Shown one piece after another: positions 32,567-39,787 of a stretch of DNA of 57,979 nt. The first letter of the stretch is position 1; each line of letters starts with the position of its first letter. The notes beneath the pieces are model-generated. The model was not told the DNA's origin, did not search any database, and saw only the letters and a list, made by a program, of their open reading frames with translations. Source of the DNA: Spirochaetota bacterium. Its GTDB lineage: Bacteria > Spirochaetota > Spirochaetia > Treponematales > Rectinemataceae. The stretch spans positions 1 through 57,979 of the forward strand of contig JAKLFE010000028.1 of NCBI GenBank assembly GCA_022711355.1, in the 5' to 3' direction. The position numbers and the translations under genes are program-made.

Positions 32567-33346
32567 ATGGATAAAGCGCGCGTCATCATGAAAGCCTTGG
32601 AAGAGCGCAGGCTCGTCGTGGGCGGGCATGTCTTCCTCACCGATCCTTCCATCTCGGAGGCGATGGCCTCTTTCGGCTACGACTTCATCTGGATCGACGC
32701 CGAGCATGGCCCCTTCGACAAGGAAAAGCTCCTCGCCCACGTCGTCGCCGCCAACGGGGCGGGGGCGGCCGCGATCGTGCGGGTCGCGAGCAACGATGCG
32801 GCGGTCATCAAGCCGGTGCTCGAGATGGGGGTCGACGGCATCATCGTGCCCATGGTCTGCTCCAGGCTCGAGGCCGAGCGTGCCGTCGCCGCCTGCCGCT
32901 ACCCGCCCGAGGGCATCCGGGGTTTCGGGCCCCGGCGCGCCAACCGCTACGGCATGATCCCCCTGGACGAATACCTCCGCGGGGCGGAGGCCTCGCTGCT
33001 CCGGATCGTGCAGATCGAGCATGTCGACGCCGTCCGCGACCTGGAGGGCATACTCGAGGTGGAGGGCCTCTCCGCGGTCATCATCGGCCCGAACGACCTC
33101 TCGGCCTCGATCGGCAAGCTCGGCCAGCTCCGCCATCCCGAGGTCGCCGCGCTCTGCGAGCGCATCGTGCGGCTCTGCAAGCTCCGCGGCAAGCCCTGCG
33201 GCGTGTCCGTCGGTCCGGGCGACCGGGACTGGATCTCGTACTGGCTGGAGCTGGGCGTCGACTTCATCTCCTGCGGCGACGATATCAGCTTCCTCGCCGA
33301 GGGCGCCGCCCGGACGATCGGCTTCATCAGGGAAGGCGCGAGGTAG
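32567..33346 (+). CDS. HpcH/HpaI-family class II aldolase
   Basis: 259 residues. The aldolase signature includes FIWIDAEHGPFDKE near 45, VRVASNDAAVIKPVLEMGVDGIIVPMV near 75, AVIIGPNDLSAS near 170 and the divalent-metal Glu/Asp residues, as in 2-keto-3-deoxy-sugar-acid and 4-hydroxy-2-oxoheptanedioate aldolases. It would split a 2-keto-3-deoxy acid into pyruvate or a similar ketoacid and an aldehyde. It begins just behind the operator and is the first gene of an operon with a GntR regulator, TRAP transporter and DapA-like protein. The ribosome binding site is weak. Confidence 0.87.
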   Translation: MDKARVIMKALEERRLVVGGHVFLTDPSISEAMASFGYDFIWIDAEHGPFDKEKLLAHVVAANGAGAAAIVRVASNDAAVIKPVLEMGVDGIIVPMVCSRLEAERAVAACRYPPEGIRGFGPRRANRYGMIPLDEYLRGAEASLLRIVQIEHVDAVRDLEGILEVEGLSAVIIGPNDLSASIGKLGQLRHPEVAALCERIVRLCKLRGKPCGVSVGPGDRDWISYWLELGVDFISCGDDISFLAEGAARTIGFIREGAR

Positions 33347-33351
33347 CCGCG

Positions 33352-34119
33352 TTGGAGGGGATAAGCTATTCCGTGACCCGCTCCTGCCTGTACGAGCAGG
33401 TCGCGGACAGCCTCGAGCGCTCCATCATCGCCGCGGGCGGGGCCGAGCCGGGGGCGGCCGAGGAGAAGCTCCCCTCGGAGAACGAGCTCACCAAGAGCTT
33501 CGGCGTGAGCCGCACGGTCGTGCGCGAGGCCCTCAAGCTCCTCAAGGAGCGGGGCCTCATCGAGCTCAGGACCGGCGACGGCGCCTACGTCACCCGCCCG
33601 AGCGGCGAGGCCATCTCCAGCGTCGTCAACCGCATCGTCCTCCTGGACAACATCTCGCTCGACGCGGTGCACGAGATGCGCGTCGTCCTGGAGACCGCCT
33701 CGGCCCGCTTCGCCTCCCTTCGGGCAACGGACGAGGAGCTCGCGACCTTGGACGCCATGCTCGAGCGGATGCGGGAGCACAAGGACGACATACCCGTGCG
33801 GATCCGGCTCGACATCGGGTTCCACGTCGCCATCGCCGGGATGAGCGGCAATCCCCTGCTGTGGAAATTCGTGGAGACCATGACGACCCAGCTCCGCGAC
33901 TTCATCGGCAAGGGCGTCGCGAAGCCCGGGAGCGGCGAGGACATGCTCCTCCGCCACGCGGCCATCGTCGCGTCGCTCCGCAGCCGCGACCCGGAGATAG
34001 CGGCCGCGACGATGCGGGAGCACCTCGAGGTCTCGAGGCAGAACATTCGGGCGGTCCTCGAAGCCGGCCAAGCGTCGCCGGACGGGGGAGCCCCAGGGAA
34101 GGGAAACGACCGGGCCTGA
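33352..34119 (+). CDS. FadR-type GntR transcriptional regulator (FCD domain)
   Basis: 255 residues. The N-terminal winged HTH has EKLPSENELTKSFGVSRTVVREALKLLKERGLIELRTGDGAYV, and the C-terminal helical FCD domain has the metal-binding histidines and FHVAIAGMSGNPLLW near 165, RHAAIVASLRSRDPEIAAATMREHL near 210. Ligands of the subgroup are sugar acids or other carboxylates, in keeping with the neighbouring aldolases and TRAP transporter. The TTG at 33352 is the first start 5 nt after the aldolase stop; a GTG at 33373 is an alternative. It probably binds the 32538 operator. Confidence 0.85.
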   Translation: MEGISYSVTRSCLYEQVADSLERSIIAAGGAEPGAAEEKLPSENELTKSFGVSRTVVREALKLLKERGLIELRTGDGAYVTRPSGEAISSVVNRIVLLDNISLDAVHEMRVVLETASARFASLRATDEELATLDAMLERMREHKDDIPVRIRLDIGFHVAIAGMSGNPLLWKFVETMTTQLRDFIGKGVAKPGSGEDMLLRHAAIVASLRSRDPEIAAATMREHLEVSRQNIRAVLEAGQASPDGGAPGKGNDRA

Positions 34120-34171
34120 CCCCTCGGGCCAGTCACCGGATCGCGCGCTACCATCGAAGGAGGATCTTGCG

Positions 34172-35152
34172 ATGAAGAAGCTGCTGATCGTCGCGCTGGC
34201 GATGTCCCTCGCGGGCGCCGCCCTGTTCGCCAAGCCCGTGGAGCTCGTGTACACCATGACCGCGGTCCCGACCGACGCCCACGCCGGCGCGATGCGCGTC
34301 TTCAAGGAGACGGTCGAGCGGGTCTCCGGCGGCGAGATCAAGGTCCTCGCCTACGACTCCGCCTCCCTGTTCAAGCAGGAGCAGGAAGTCTCCGCGGTCA
34401 GGTCCGGCCAGGCCGACATGACCGCCACCGCCGCGCCCTGGCTCACCGACGGCTCGCCCTGGCTCTCGATGTTCACCGCCGGCTACATGTTCAAGAGCTA
34501 CGATCACATGACCAAGGTCATGAACGGCGAGATCGGCAAGGCCGCCTTCGAGCGGGTCGCCAAGGAGCAGGGGATCCGCCCCCTCGGCGCCCAGTACCTC
34601 GGCACGAGGCAGATCAACCTGGTCAAGGACATGCCCGTCAAGACGCCCGCCGACCTGAAGGGCGTGAAGCTGCGGATGCCCAACTCCGAGTCCTGGCTCT
34701 TCCTCGGCACGGCCCTCGGCGCCAACCCCACCCCCGTCTCCTTCTCGGAGCTCTACATGGCCCTGCAGACGAAGACGGTCGACGGCCAGGACAATCCCCT
34801 GCCGAGCGACAAGAACGCCAAGTTCTACGAGGTGACCAAGTCCATCACCATCACCAACCACATCGTCGACTCCGTCTGGCCGGCCATCAACGAGGCGAAG
34901 TGGCAGTCCCTGACCGCCCAGCAGAAGGCCTGGGTCATGGAGGGCGTGAAGGCGGGGATCAAGTACTGCGACGAGACCAACCTCAAGGCCGAGGCCGAGC
35001 TCGTCGAGTTCTTCAAGGGCGCCGGGCTCAAGATCTACTACGCCGACATCGACGCCTTCAGCTCCCACGTCCTGAAGCAGTACCTCGACTCGAAGTTCGC
35101 CAAGACCTGGGACATGGACCTGTTCAAGAAGGTGCAGGCCGCGGCCAAGTAA
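34172..35152 (+). CDS. TRAP transporter solute-binding protein (DctP family)
   Basis: 326 residues with a signal peptide (MKKLLIVALAMSLAGAALFAK). The DctP fold follows, with QEQEVSAVRSGQADMTA near 75, the conserved arginine in LKGVKLRMPNSE near 170 that binds the substrate carboxylate, and NPTPVSFSELYMALQTKTVDGQDNPL near 190. It traps an organic acid in the periplasm for the DctQM membrane complex. GAAGGAGGA precedes the ATG. A strong GC hairpin separates it from dctQ, as is common where the binding protein is made in excess. Confidence 0.92.
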   Translation: MKKLLIVALAMSLAGAALFAKPVELVYTMTAVPTDAHAGAMRVFKETVERVSGGEIKVLAYDSASLFKQEQEVSAVRSGQADMTATAAPWLTDGSPWLSMFTAGYMFKSYDHMTKVMNGEIGKAAFERVAKEQGIRPLGAQYLGTRQINLVKDMPVKTPADLKGVKLRMPNSESWLFLGTALGANPTPVSFSELYMALQTKTVDGQDNPLPSDKNAKFYEVTKSITITNHIVDSVWPAINEAKWQSLTAQQKAWVMEGVKAGIKYCDETNLKAEAELVEFFKGAGLKIYYADIDAFSSHVLKQYLDSKFAKTWDMDLFKKVQAAAK

Positions 35153-35180
35153 GGCGGCCGAGCCGCATGCGCCGAGGCCG

Positions 35181-35216
35181 CGGGCGCGGGCCGGGAAGGC
35201 CGCGCGCCCGCGCCCG
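35181..35216 (+). other. Intercistronic hairpin between dctP and dctQ
   Basis: GGGCGCGGGC (35182-35191) pairs exactly with GCCCGCGCCC (35206-35215), extended by one more base pair. It lies between dctP and dctQ and could protect dctP mRNA or partly terminate transcription, raising the ratio of DctP to the membrane subunits. Confidence 0.5.
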
Positions 35217-35241
35217 GCCGAGGCGCGCGCAAGGAGCGAGC

Positions 35242-35760
35242 ATGAAGAAGACTCTGTTGTTGCTTAGGGACCTCGTCGAGCTGTACCTTCCGGCTGCCTC
35301 GTTCCTGGTCATGTTCGCGGCCTTCATCCTGCAGGTGTTCACCCGCTACGCGCTGAACCATCCCGTCACCTGGACGAGCGACGCTATCGTCATCGGCTTC
35401 GTCTGGACCGTCCTCCTGGGCGCCTGCTACGCGATGCGCAACCGGCGCCACGTGAAGTTCACCCTGATCTACGAGAAGCTCCCGCCCCGGGCCGCCGCCT
35501 GGACGCGGCTCGCCGGGAACCTCGTCATCGCCCTCACCTTCGCCCTCCTCGTGCTGCCCTCCGTCCGCTACTCCCTCTTCCTCAAATTCCAGAAGACCCC
35601 CGTGTTCCGGGTGCCCTATGCCTACGTCTTCATCCCCTTCGCCTACTTCGCCGCCTCCATCGTCGGCTACACCCTCTCCGAGCTCGCGGAGGACCTCCGC
35701 GTCATCGCCGGGAAGCTGCCCGACAGCGCCGACCACGCCAAGGGAGGGCTGCCCTCATGA
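35242..35760 (+). CDS. TRAP transporter small membrane subunit (DctQ)
   Basis: 172 residues with four membrane segments: LYLPAASFLVMFAAFILQVFTRY, AIVIGFVWTVLLGACYAM, LVIALTFALLVLPSVRY and VFIPFAYFAASIVGYTL. The conserved VFTRYALNHPVTWTSD at the first cytoplasmic turn is typical of DctQ. It forms the membrane complex with the large subunit. The start has AAGGAG upstream. Its stop overlaps the dctM ATG (35757-35760). Confidence 0.88.
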   Translation: MKKTLLLLRDLVELYLPAASFLVMFAAFILQVFTRYALNHPVTWTSDAIVIGFVWTVLLGACYAMRNRRHVKFTLIYEKLPPRAAAWTRLAGNLVIALTFALLVLPSVRYSLFLKFQKTPVFRVPYAYVFIPFAYFAASIVGYTLSELAEDLRVIAGKLPDSADHAKGGLPS

Positions 35761-37049
35761 GCCCGGCCCTCCTCGCCGCCTTAGTCGTCTTCGTCCTGGT
35801 TTTCATCCTGCGCATGCCCATAGCCCTGGGCATGATCTCATCGGCCGTCGCCTACTTCCTCGTCAAGGGCGGTGATCTGAGCCTGGTGATCAACCAGGTC
35901 GTCAACACCTACTACACCAACTACGTCATCATAGCCGTGCCCCTGTTCATCTTCACCGCCAACGTCATGAACTCGGGCAAGGTCACGGACATGATCTTCA
36001 AGTTCGCGAACGCCGTCTGCGGCCGCATGCGCGGGGCCCTGGCCCACGTGAACATCCTCGCCTCGCTTATCTTCTCCGGGATGACCGGCTCGGCCATCGC
36101 GGACGCGGCGGGACTCGGGAAGATCGAGATAGCCGCGATGCGCGACGCCGGCTTCGACGACGAGACCTCCTGCGCGATCACCGCGGCTTCGGCGACGATC
36201 GGGCCCATCTTCCCGCCGAGCATCCCCCTGGTGATCTACGCGATGCTCTCGGGCACCTCGGTAGGCGCCCTGTTCATGGGCGGCATGATTCCGGCCGTAC
36301 TCCTCGCCATCGCCCTCATGATCTACGTGATCGTCATCTCGAGGATCAGGAACTACCCGCGCGGCGCGAGGTTCGGCCTCGGGGCCTTCCTCGCCATGAC
36401 CCTCAAGGCCCTGCCCGCCCTCCTGACGCCGGTCCTCCTCCTCCTGGGCATCTACACCGGGGTCATGACGCCCACCGAGGCCGGGGCCGTCGCCGGCCTC
36501 TACGCGATCCTCGTCTCGGTCCTCGCGTACAGGGCCATGGGCCTCGCGGACTTCTGGAAGCTCGTGAGGGACACGGTCCAGGACGTCGGCTCGACGAGCA
36601 TCATGATCGGCGCGGCGGCGATAATCTCCTACATCGTGGCCCGCGAGCAGGTCGCGAACCAGCTCGGGGCCTGGATCCTGTCCATCTCCGCCGACAGGAA
36701 CTTCTTCCTCCTCATGGTCAACGTGGTCATCCTGGTCCTCGGCATGTTCATCGACACCTCGACCATCCAGCTCGTCTTCGTGCCCATCATGCTGCCCGTG
36801 GCCAGGGCGCTGGGCATCGACCTGGTGCACTTCGGCCTCGTGGTCACCTTCAACATGATGATCGGCCTCTCGACCCCGCCCTTCGGGATGCTCCTGTTCA
36901 TCACCTCCGCGATCTCAGGCACCTCCCTGAAGGGGATCATGCGCGAGATCCTCTGGCCGATCGCCGCGATGATCGCCGTCCTCGCGGCCATCACCTACTT
37001 CCCCGACACGGTGCTCTTCCTGCCCCGGCTGGCGGGCTTCCTGAAATGA
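35757..37049 (+). CDS. TRAP transporter large permease subunit (DctM)
   Basis: 430 residues with about 12 membrane helices; the sodium-coupled channel of the TRAP complex. Family motifs visible include FTANVMNSG near 60, SLIFSGMTGSAIADAAGLGKIEI near 105, FPPSIPLVIYAMLSGTSVGALFMGGMIPA near 150, and GMFIDTSTIQLVFVPIMLPVARALGIDLVHFGLVVTFNMMIGLSTPPFGMLLF near 320-370. It is translationally coupled to dctQ and followed by the DapA-like gene after 31 nt, so the transported acid is probably the feedstock of that enzyme. Confidence 0.93.
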   Translation: MSPALLAALVVFVLVFILRMPIALGMISSAVAYFLVKGGDLSLVINQVVNTYYTNYVIIAVPLFIFTANVMNSGKVTDMIFKFANAVCGRMRGALAHVNILASLIFSGMTGSAIADAAGLGKIEIAAMRDAGFDDETSCAITAASATIGPIFPPSIPLVIYAMLSGTSVGALFMGGMIPAVLLAIALMIYVIVISRIRNYPRGARFGLGAFLAMTLKALPALLTPVLLLLGIYTGVMTPTEAGAVAGLYAILVSVLAYRAMGLADFWKLVRDTVQDVGSTSIMIGAAAIISYIVAREQVANQLGAWILSISADRNFFLLMVNVVILVLGMFIDTSTIQLVFVPIMLPVARALGIDLVHFGLVVTFNMMIGLSTPPFGMLLFITSAISGTSLKGIMREILWPIAAMIAVLAAITYFPDTVLFLPRLAGFLK

Positions 37050-37080
37050 CGGACTCGGATACCGATAGGAGAACGACGCG

Positions 37081-38007
37081 ATGAGCGACAAGGAATACCG
37101 CGGCTGCTGGCCGACGATGATCACGCCCTTCACCGACGGCGACAAGGTCGATTTCAAGGCCCTGCGCGCGATCGTCGACCAGTACGTCGCCTGGGGCTGC
37201 GAGGGCATCTTCGCCGTCTGCCAATCGAGCGAGATGTTCCTCCTCAGCCGGCAGGAGAAGCTCGACATCGCGCGGGCCGTCAAGGACGCGGCGGCCGGCC
37301 GGGTCAAGGTGATCGCCTCGGGGCATACCGAGGACGAGCCCGCCGCCCAGGTCGAAGGCCTCGGCGCCATGGCCGAGACCGGGGTCGACGCCGTCGTCCT
37401 CGTGTCCAACCGCCTCGCGAAGGAGGCCGAGGGCGAGGAGGTCTTCCGCCGGAGCGCCGACGCGATCTTCTCGCAGCTGCCCGGGGTGACCTTCGGCATG
37501 TACGAGTGCCCCTATCCCTACCGGCGCCTCCTGACGACGGAGTTCCTCGCCGACTGCGCGAGGAGCGGCCGCATGGTCTTCCTGAAGGACGTCAGCTGCT
37601 CGCGGCCCGTCCTCGAGGAGCGCATCGCCGCCGTCCGCGGCAGCGGGCTCTCGATCTTCAACGCGAACACCGCCACCCTCCTCGACTCCCTCGTCGCGGG
37701 GGCGGACGGCTACAACGGGGTCATGGCCAACTTCCATCTCGACCTCTACGTCTGGATGTACCGCAATTTCCGCGAAAGGCCCGAGGAGGCCCGGCGGGTG
37801 AGCGACTTCCTGACCGTCGCCGCGGTGATCGAGGCCCGGGCCTACCCGGTGAGCGCCAAGTACCACTTCGGCCTGACGGGGATCCCGATGTCGCTCCGGA
37901 CCAGGGTCAAGGATCCCGCCCTCCTCAACGAGAACGCCCGGCTCGAGGTCGAGAGCCTCGTCCGCATGGAGCGCGGGCTGCGGGCCGAGCTGGGCCTCGC
38001 CGGCTAG
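37081..38007 (+). CDS. DapA-like (NAL/DHDPS superfamily) aldolase
   Basis: 308 residues of the pyruvate-dependent Schiff-base aldolase superfamily. The catalytic lysine lies in MVFLKDVS near 172 and the tyrosine in YECPYPYRR near 145. The usual GTTGE loop is replaced by VCQSSEM, which sets it apart from true DHDPS and suggests a sugar-acid or keto-acid substrate. Two aldolases and one TRAP importer in the same operon point to catabolism of a 2-keto-3-deoxy or related acid. It is the last gene before a 14-bp hairpin. ATG with GGAGAACGACGCG upstream. Confidence 0.85.
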   Translation: MSDKEYRGCWPTMITPFTDGDKVDFKALRAIVDQYVAWGCEGIFAVCQSSEMFLLSRQEKLDIARAVKDAAAGRVKVIASGHTEDEPAAQVEGLGAMAETGVDAVVLVSNRLAKEAEGEEVFRRSADAIFSQLPGVTFGMYECPYPYRRLLTTEFLADCARSGRMVFLKDVSCSRPVLEERIAAVRGSGLSIFNANTATLLDSLVAGADGYNGVMANFHLDLYVWMYRNFRERPEEARRVSDFLTVAAVIEARAYPVSAKYHFGLTGIPMSLRTRVKDPALLNENARLEVESLVRMERGLRAELGLAG

Positions 38008-38023
38008 AGTCGCCCCCCGGCGG

Positions 38024-38060
38024 GCGAGGCCCCGCCCGCGCCCCCGGGGCGGGGCCTCGC
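38024..38060 (+). terminator. Strong hairpin at the end of the aldolase-TRAP operon
   Basis: GCGAGGCCCCGCCC (38024-38037) pairs perfectly over 14 bp with GGGCGGGGCCTCGC (38047-38060). No T-tract follows; it may be a U-less or Rho-assisted terminator. Confidence 0.5.
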
Positions 38061-38086
38061 GCCTAGGCGGGGATCCCGCACGCGCC

Positions 38087-38116
38087 TTGGCTTTCCGCTC
38101 CGCTTTGCATTATGCT
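38087..38116 (+). promoter_or_regulatory. Putative leaderless promoter of the XPB operon
   Basis: TTGGCT (38087-38092), 18-bp spacer and TATGCT (38111-38116), then 9 nt to the ATG at 38126. No Shine-Dalgarno site. Confidence 0.45.
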
Positions 38117-38125
38117 TATCCGGAT

Positions 38126-39787
38126 ATGGCCGAAGCCAAGCCCCTCATCGTCCAGAGCGACCTCAGCCTCCTGCTCGACGTCCACGCCGAGCTCTTCGAG
38201 GAGGCGCGCTCGGCCATAGGGGCCTTCGCCGCCCTCGAGAAGAGCCCCGAGCACCTCCACACCTACCGGATCTCCCCCCTCTCGCTGTGGAACGCCTCGA
38301 GCGCGGGCCTGGCGAGCGCCGACGTGGAGGCGGCCCTCGAGCGCTACGGGCGCTACGAGCTGCCGCGCGATGTGCGCTTCATCGTGCGGGACACCATGTC
38401 CCGCTTCGGCCGCCTCACCCTGCGCGCGCGGGAGGCCGACGGGGGCTCCCTCCTCCTGGTATGCTCCGATCCCGAGGCCGAGCGGGAGCTCGGGGCCTCG
38501 AAGAAGCTCGAGAAGTGGCTCGCCCCGGCCCCGGGCGGCTTCGCCGTGCGCCTGGTCGACCGGGGCACGGTCAAGCGCGAGCTCCTGCGCCTCGGCTGGC
38601 CGGTCAAGGACGAGGCCCCTCTCGCCCCCGGCGACCCCCTCGAGCTCTCCCTCCTGCCCGAGCGCCGCTCCGGGGGCGCGTTCGGATTGCGGCCCTACCA
38701 GTCCGACGCCCTCGCCGCCTTCCTCGGCGGCGGCCTGCCCGGCTCGGGCTACGGCATCGTGGTACTGCCCTGCGGCGCGGGCAAGACGATAGTCGGCATG
38801 GCCGCGATGGCCGCCATCGGGCGCAAGACCCTCATCGTGACGACCAACGTGGCGGCGGTCCACCAGTGGATGGACGAGCTCGCCGACAAGACCGACCTGC
38901 CCGCGGACGCGATAGGCGAATACACCGGCGCCGAGAAGACCGTGCGCCCCGTCACGGTCGCGACCTACCAGATACTCACCTGGCGGCCGGACAAGGAGTC
39001 GGACTTCCCCCACTTCGAGCTCTTCCGCCGCGAGAAGTGGGGCCTCATCGTCTACGACGAGGTCCACCTCCTGCCCGCCCCCGTGTTCCGCGTCGTGGCC
39101 GAGATCCAGGCCGTGCGCCGCCTGGGCCTGACGGCCACGCTGGTGCGCGAGGACGGCCGGGAGGAGGACGCCTTCAGCCTCATCGGCCCCAAGCGCTACG
39201 ACGTGCCCTGGAAGGACCTCGAGCGCAAGGGCTTCATCGCCGAGGCCTACTGCCGCGAGATCCGCATCCCCCTGCCCGAGGCCGAGCACCTGCGCTACTC
39301 CGTGGCCGAGCCGCGCGAGAAGCACCGCCTCGCCGCCGAGGGCGGGGCCAAGTACGAGGCCGTGAAGGAGATCGTCGCGAACCATCCCGACGAGCCGGTC
39401 CTCGTCATCGGGCAGTTCCTCGACCAGCTCGGGCGGATCGCGAAGGAGCTCGACGCCCCCCTCATCACGGGCCGCACGCCCAACCCCGAGCGCGAGCGGA
39501 TCTACGCCGACTTCCGCGCGGGCCGGGCGCGCGTGATCGTCGTGTCCAAGGTGGCCAACTTCGCCATCGACCTGCCCGACGCCTCGGTGGCGATCCAGGT
39601 CTCGGGCTCCTTCGGCTCGAGGCAGGAGGAGGCCCAGCGCCTCGGCCGCATCCTCCGCCCGAAGGCGCGCAACTCCTTCTTCTACTCCCTCGTCTCCCGC
39701 TACACGGTCGAGGAGGAGTTCGCGGCCAACCGGCGCAAGTTCCTCATCGAGCAGGGCTACCGCTACCTCATCGAGGCCTGGGAATGA
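38126..39787 (+). CDS. XPB-type superfamily 2 DNA helicase
   Basis: 553 residues. After an N-terminal domain of about 190 residues (DRD-like), the helicase core starts with the Q-like LRPYQSDALAAF, Walker A VLPCGAGKTIVGMA (K220), DEVH box YDEVHLLPAPVF (D311), motif III GLTATLVREDGREED, and the second RecA domain has VIGQF, VVSKVANFAIDLPDASVAIQVSG and motif VI EEAQRLGRILRP. This is the XPB/Ssl2 layout found in Actinobacteria, spirochaetes and archaea, a 3'-5' DNA-unwinding enzyme of repair or transcription. It overlaps the next gene by ATGA. Confidence 0.92.
   Translation: MAEAKPLIVQSDLSLLLDVHAELFEEARSAIGAFAALEKSPEHLHTYRISPLSLWNASSAGLASADVEAALERYGRYELPRDVRFIVRDTMSRFGRLTLRAREADGGSLLLVCSDPEAERELGASKKLEKWLAPAPGGFAVRLVDRGTVKRELLRLGWPVKDEAPLAPGDPLELSLLPERRSGGAFGLRPYQSDALAAFLGGGLPGSGYGIVVLPCGAGKTIVGMAAMAAIGRKTLIVTTNVAAVHQWMDELADKTDLPADAIGEYTGAEKTVRPVTVATYQILTWRPDKESDFPHFELFRREKWGLIVYDEVHLLPAPVFRVVAEIQAVRRLGLTATLVREDGREEDAFSLIGPKRYDVPWKDLERKGFIAEAYCREIRIPLPEAEHLRYSVAEPREKHRLAAEGGAKYEAVKEIVANHPDEPVLVIGQFLDQLGRIAKELDAPLITGRTPNPERERIYADFRAGRARVIVVSKVANFAIDLPDASVAIQVSGSFGSRQEEAQRLGRILRPKARNSFFYSLVSRYTVEEEFAANRRKFLIEQGYRYLIEAWE

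Noticed and set aside
38287..39783. Upstream extension of the helicase-associated frame
   Set aside because: This part is out of frame within the XPB gene; the ATG at 39784 with the ATGA overlap is the natural start.
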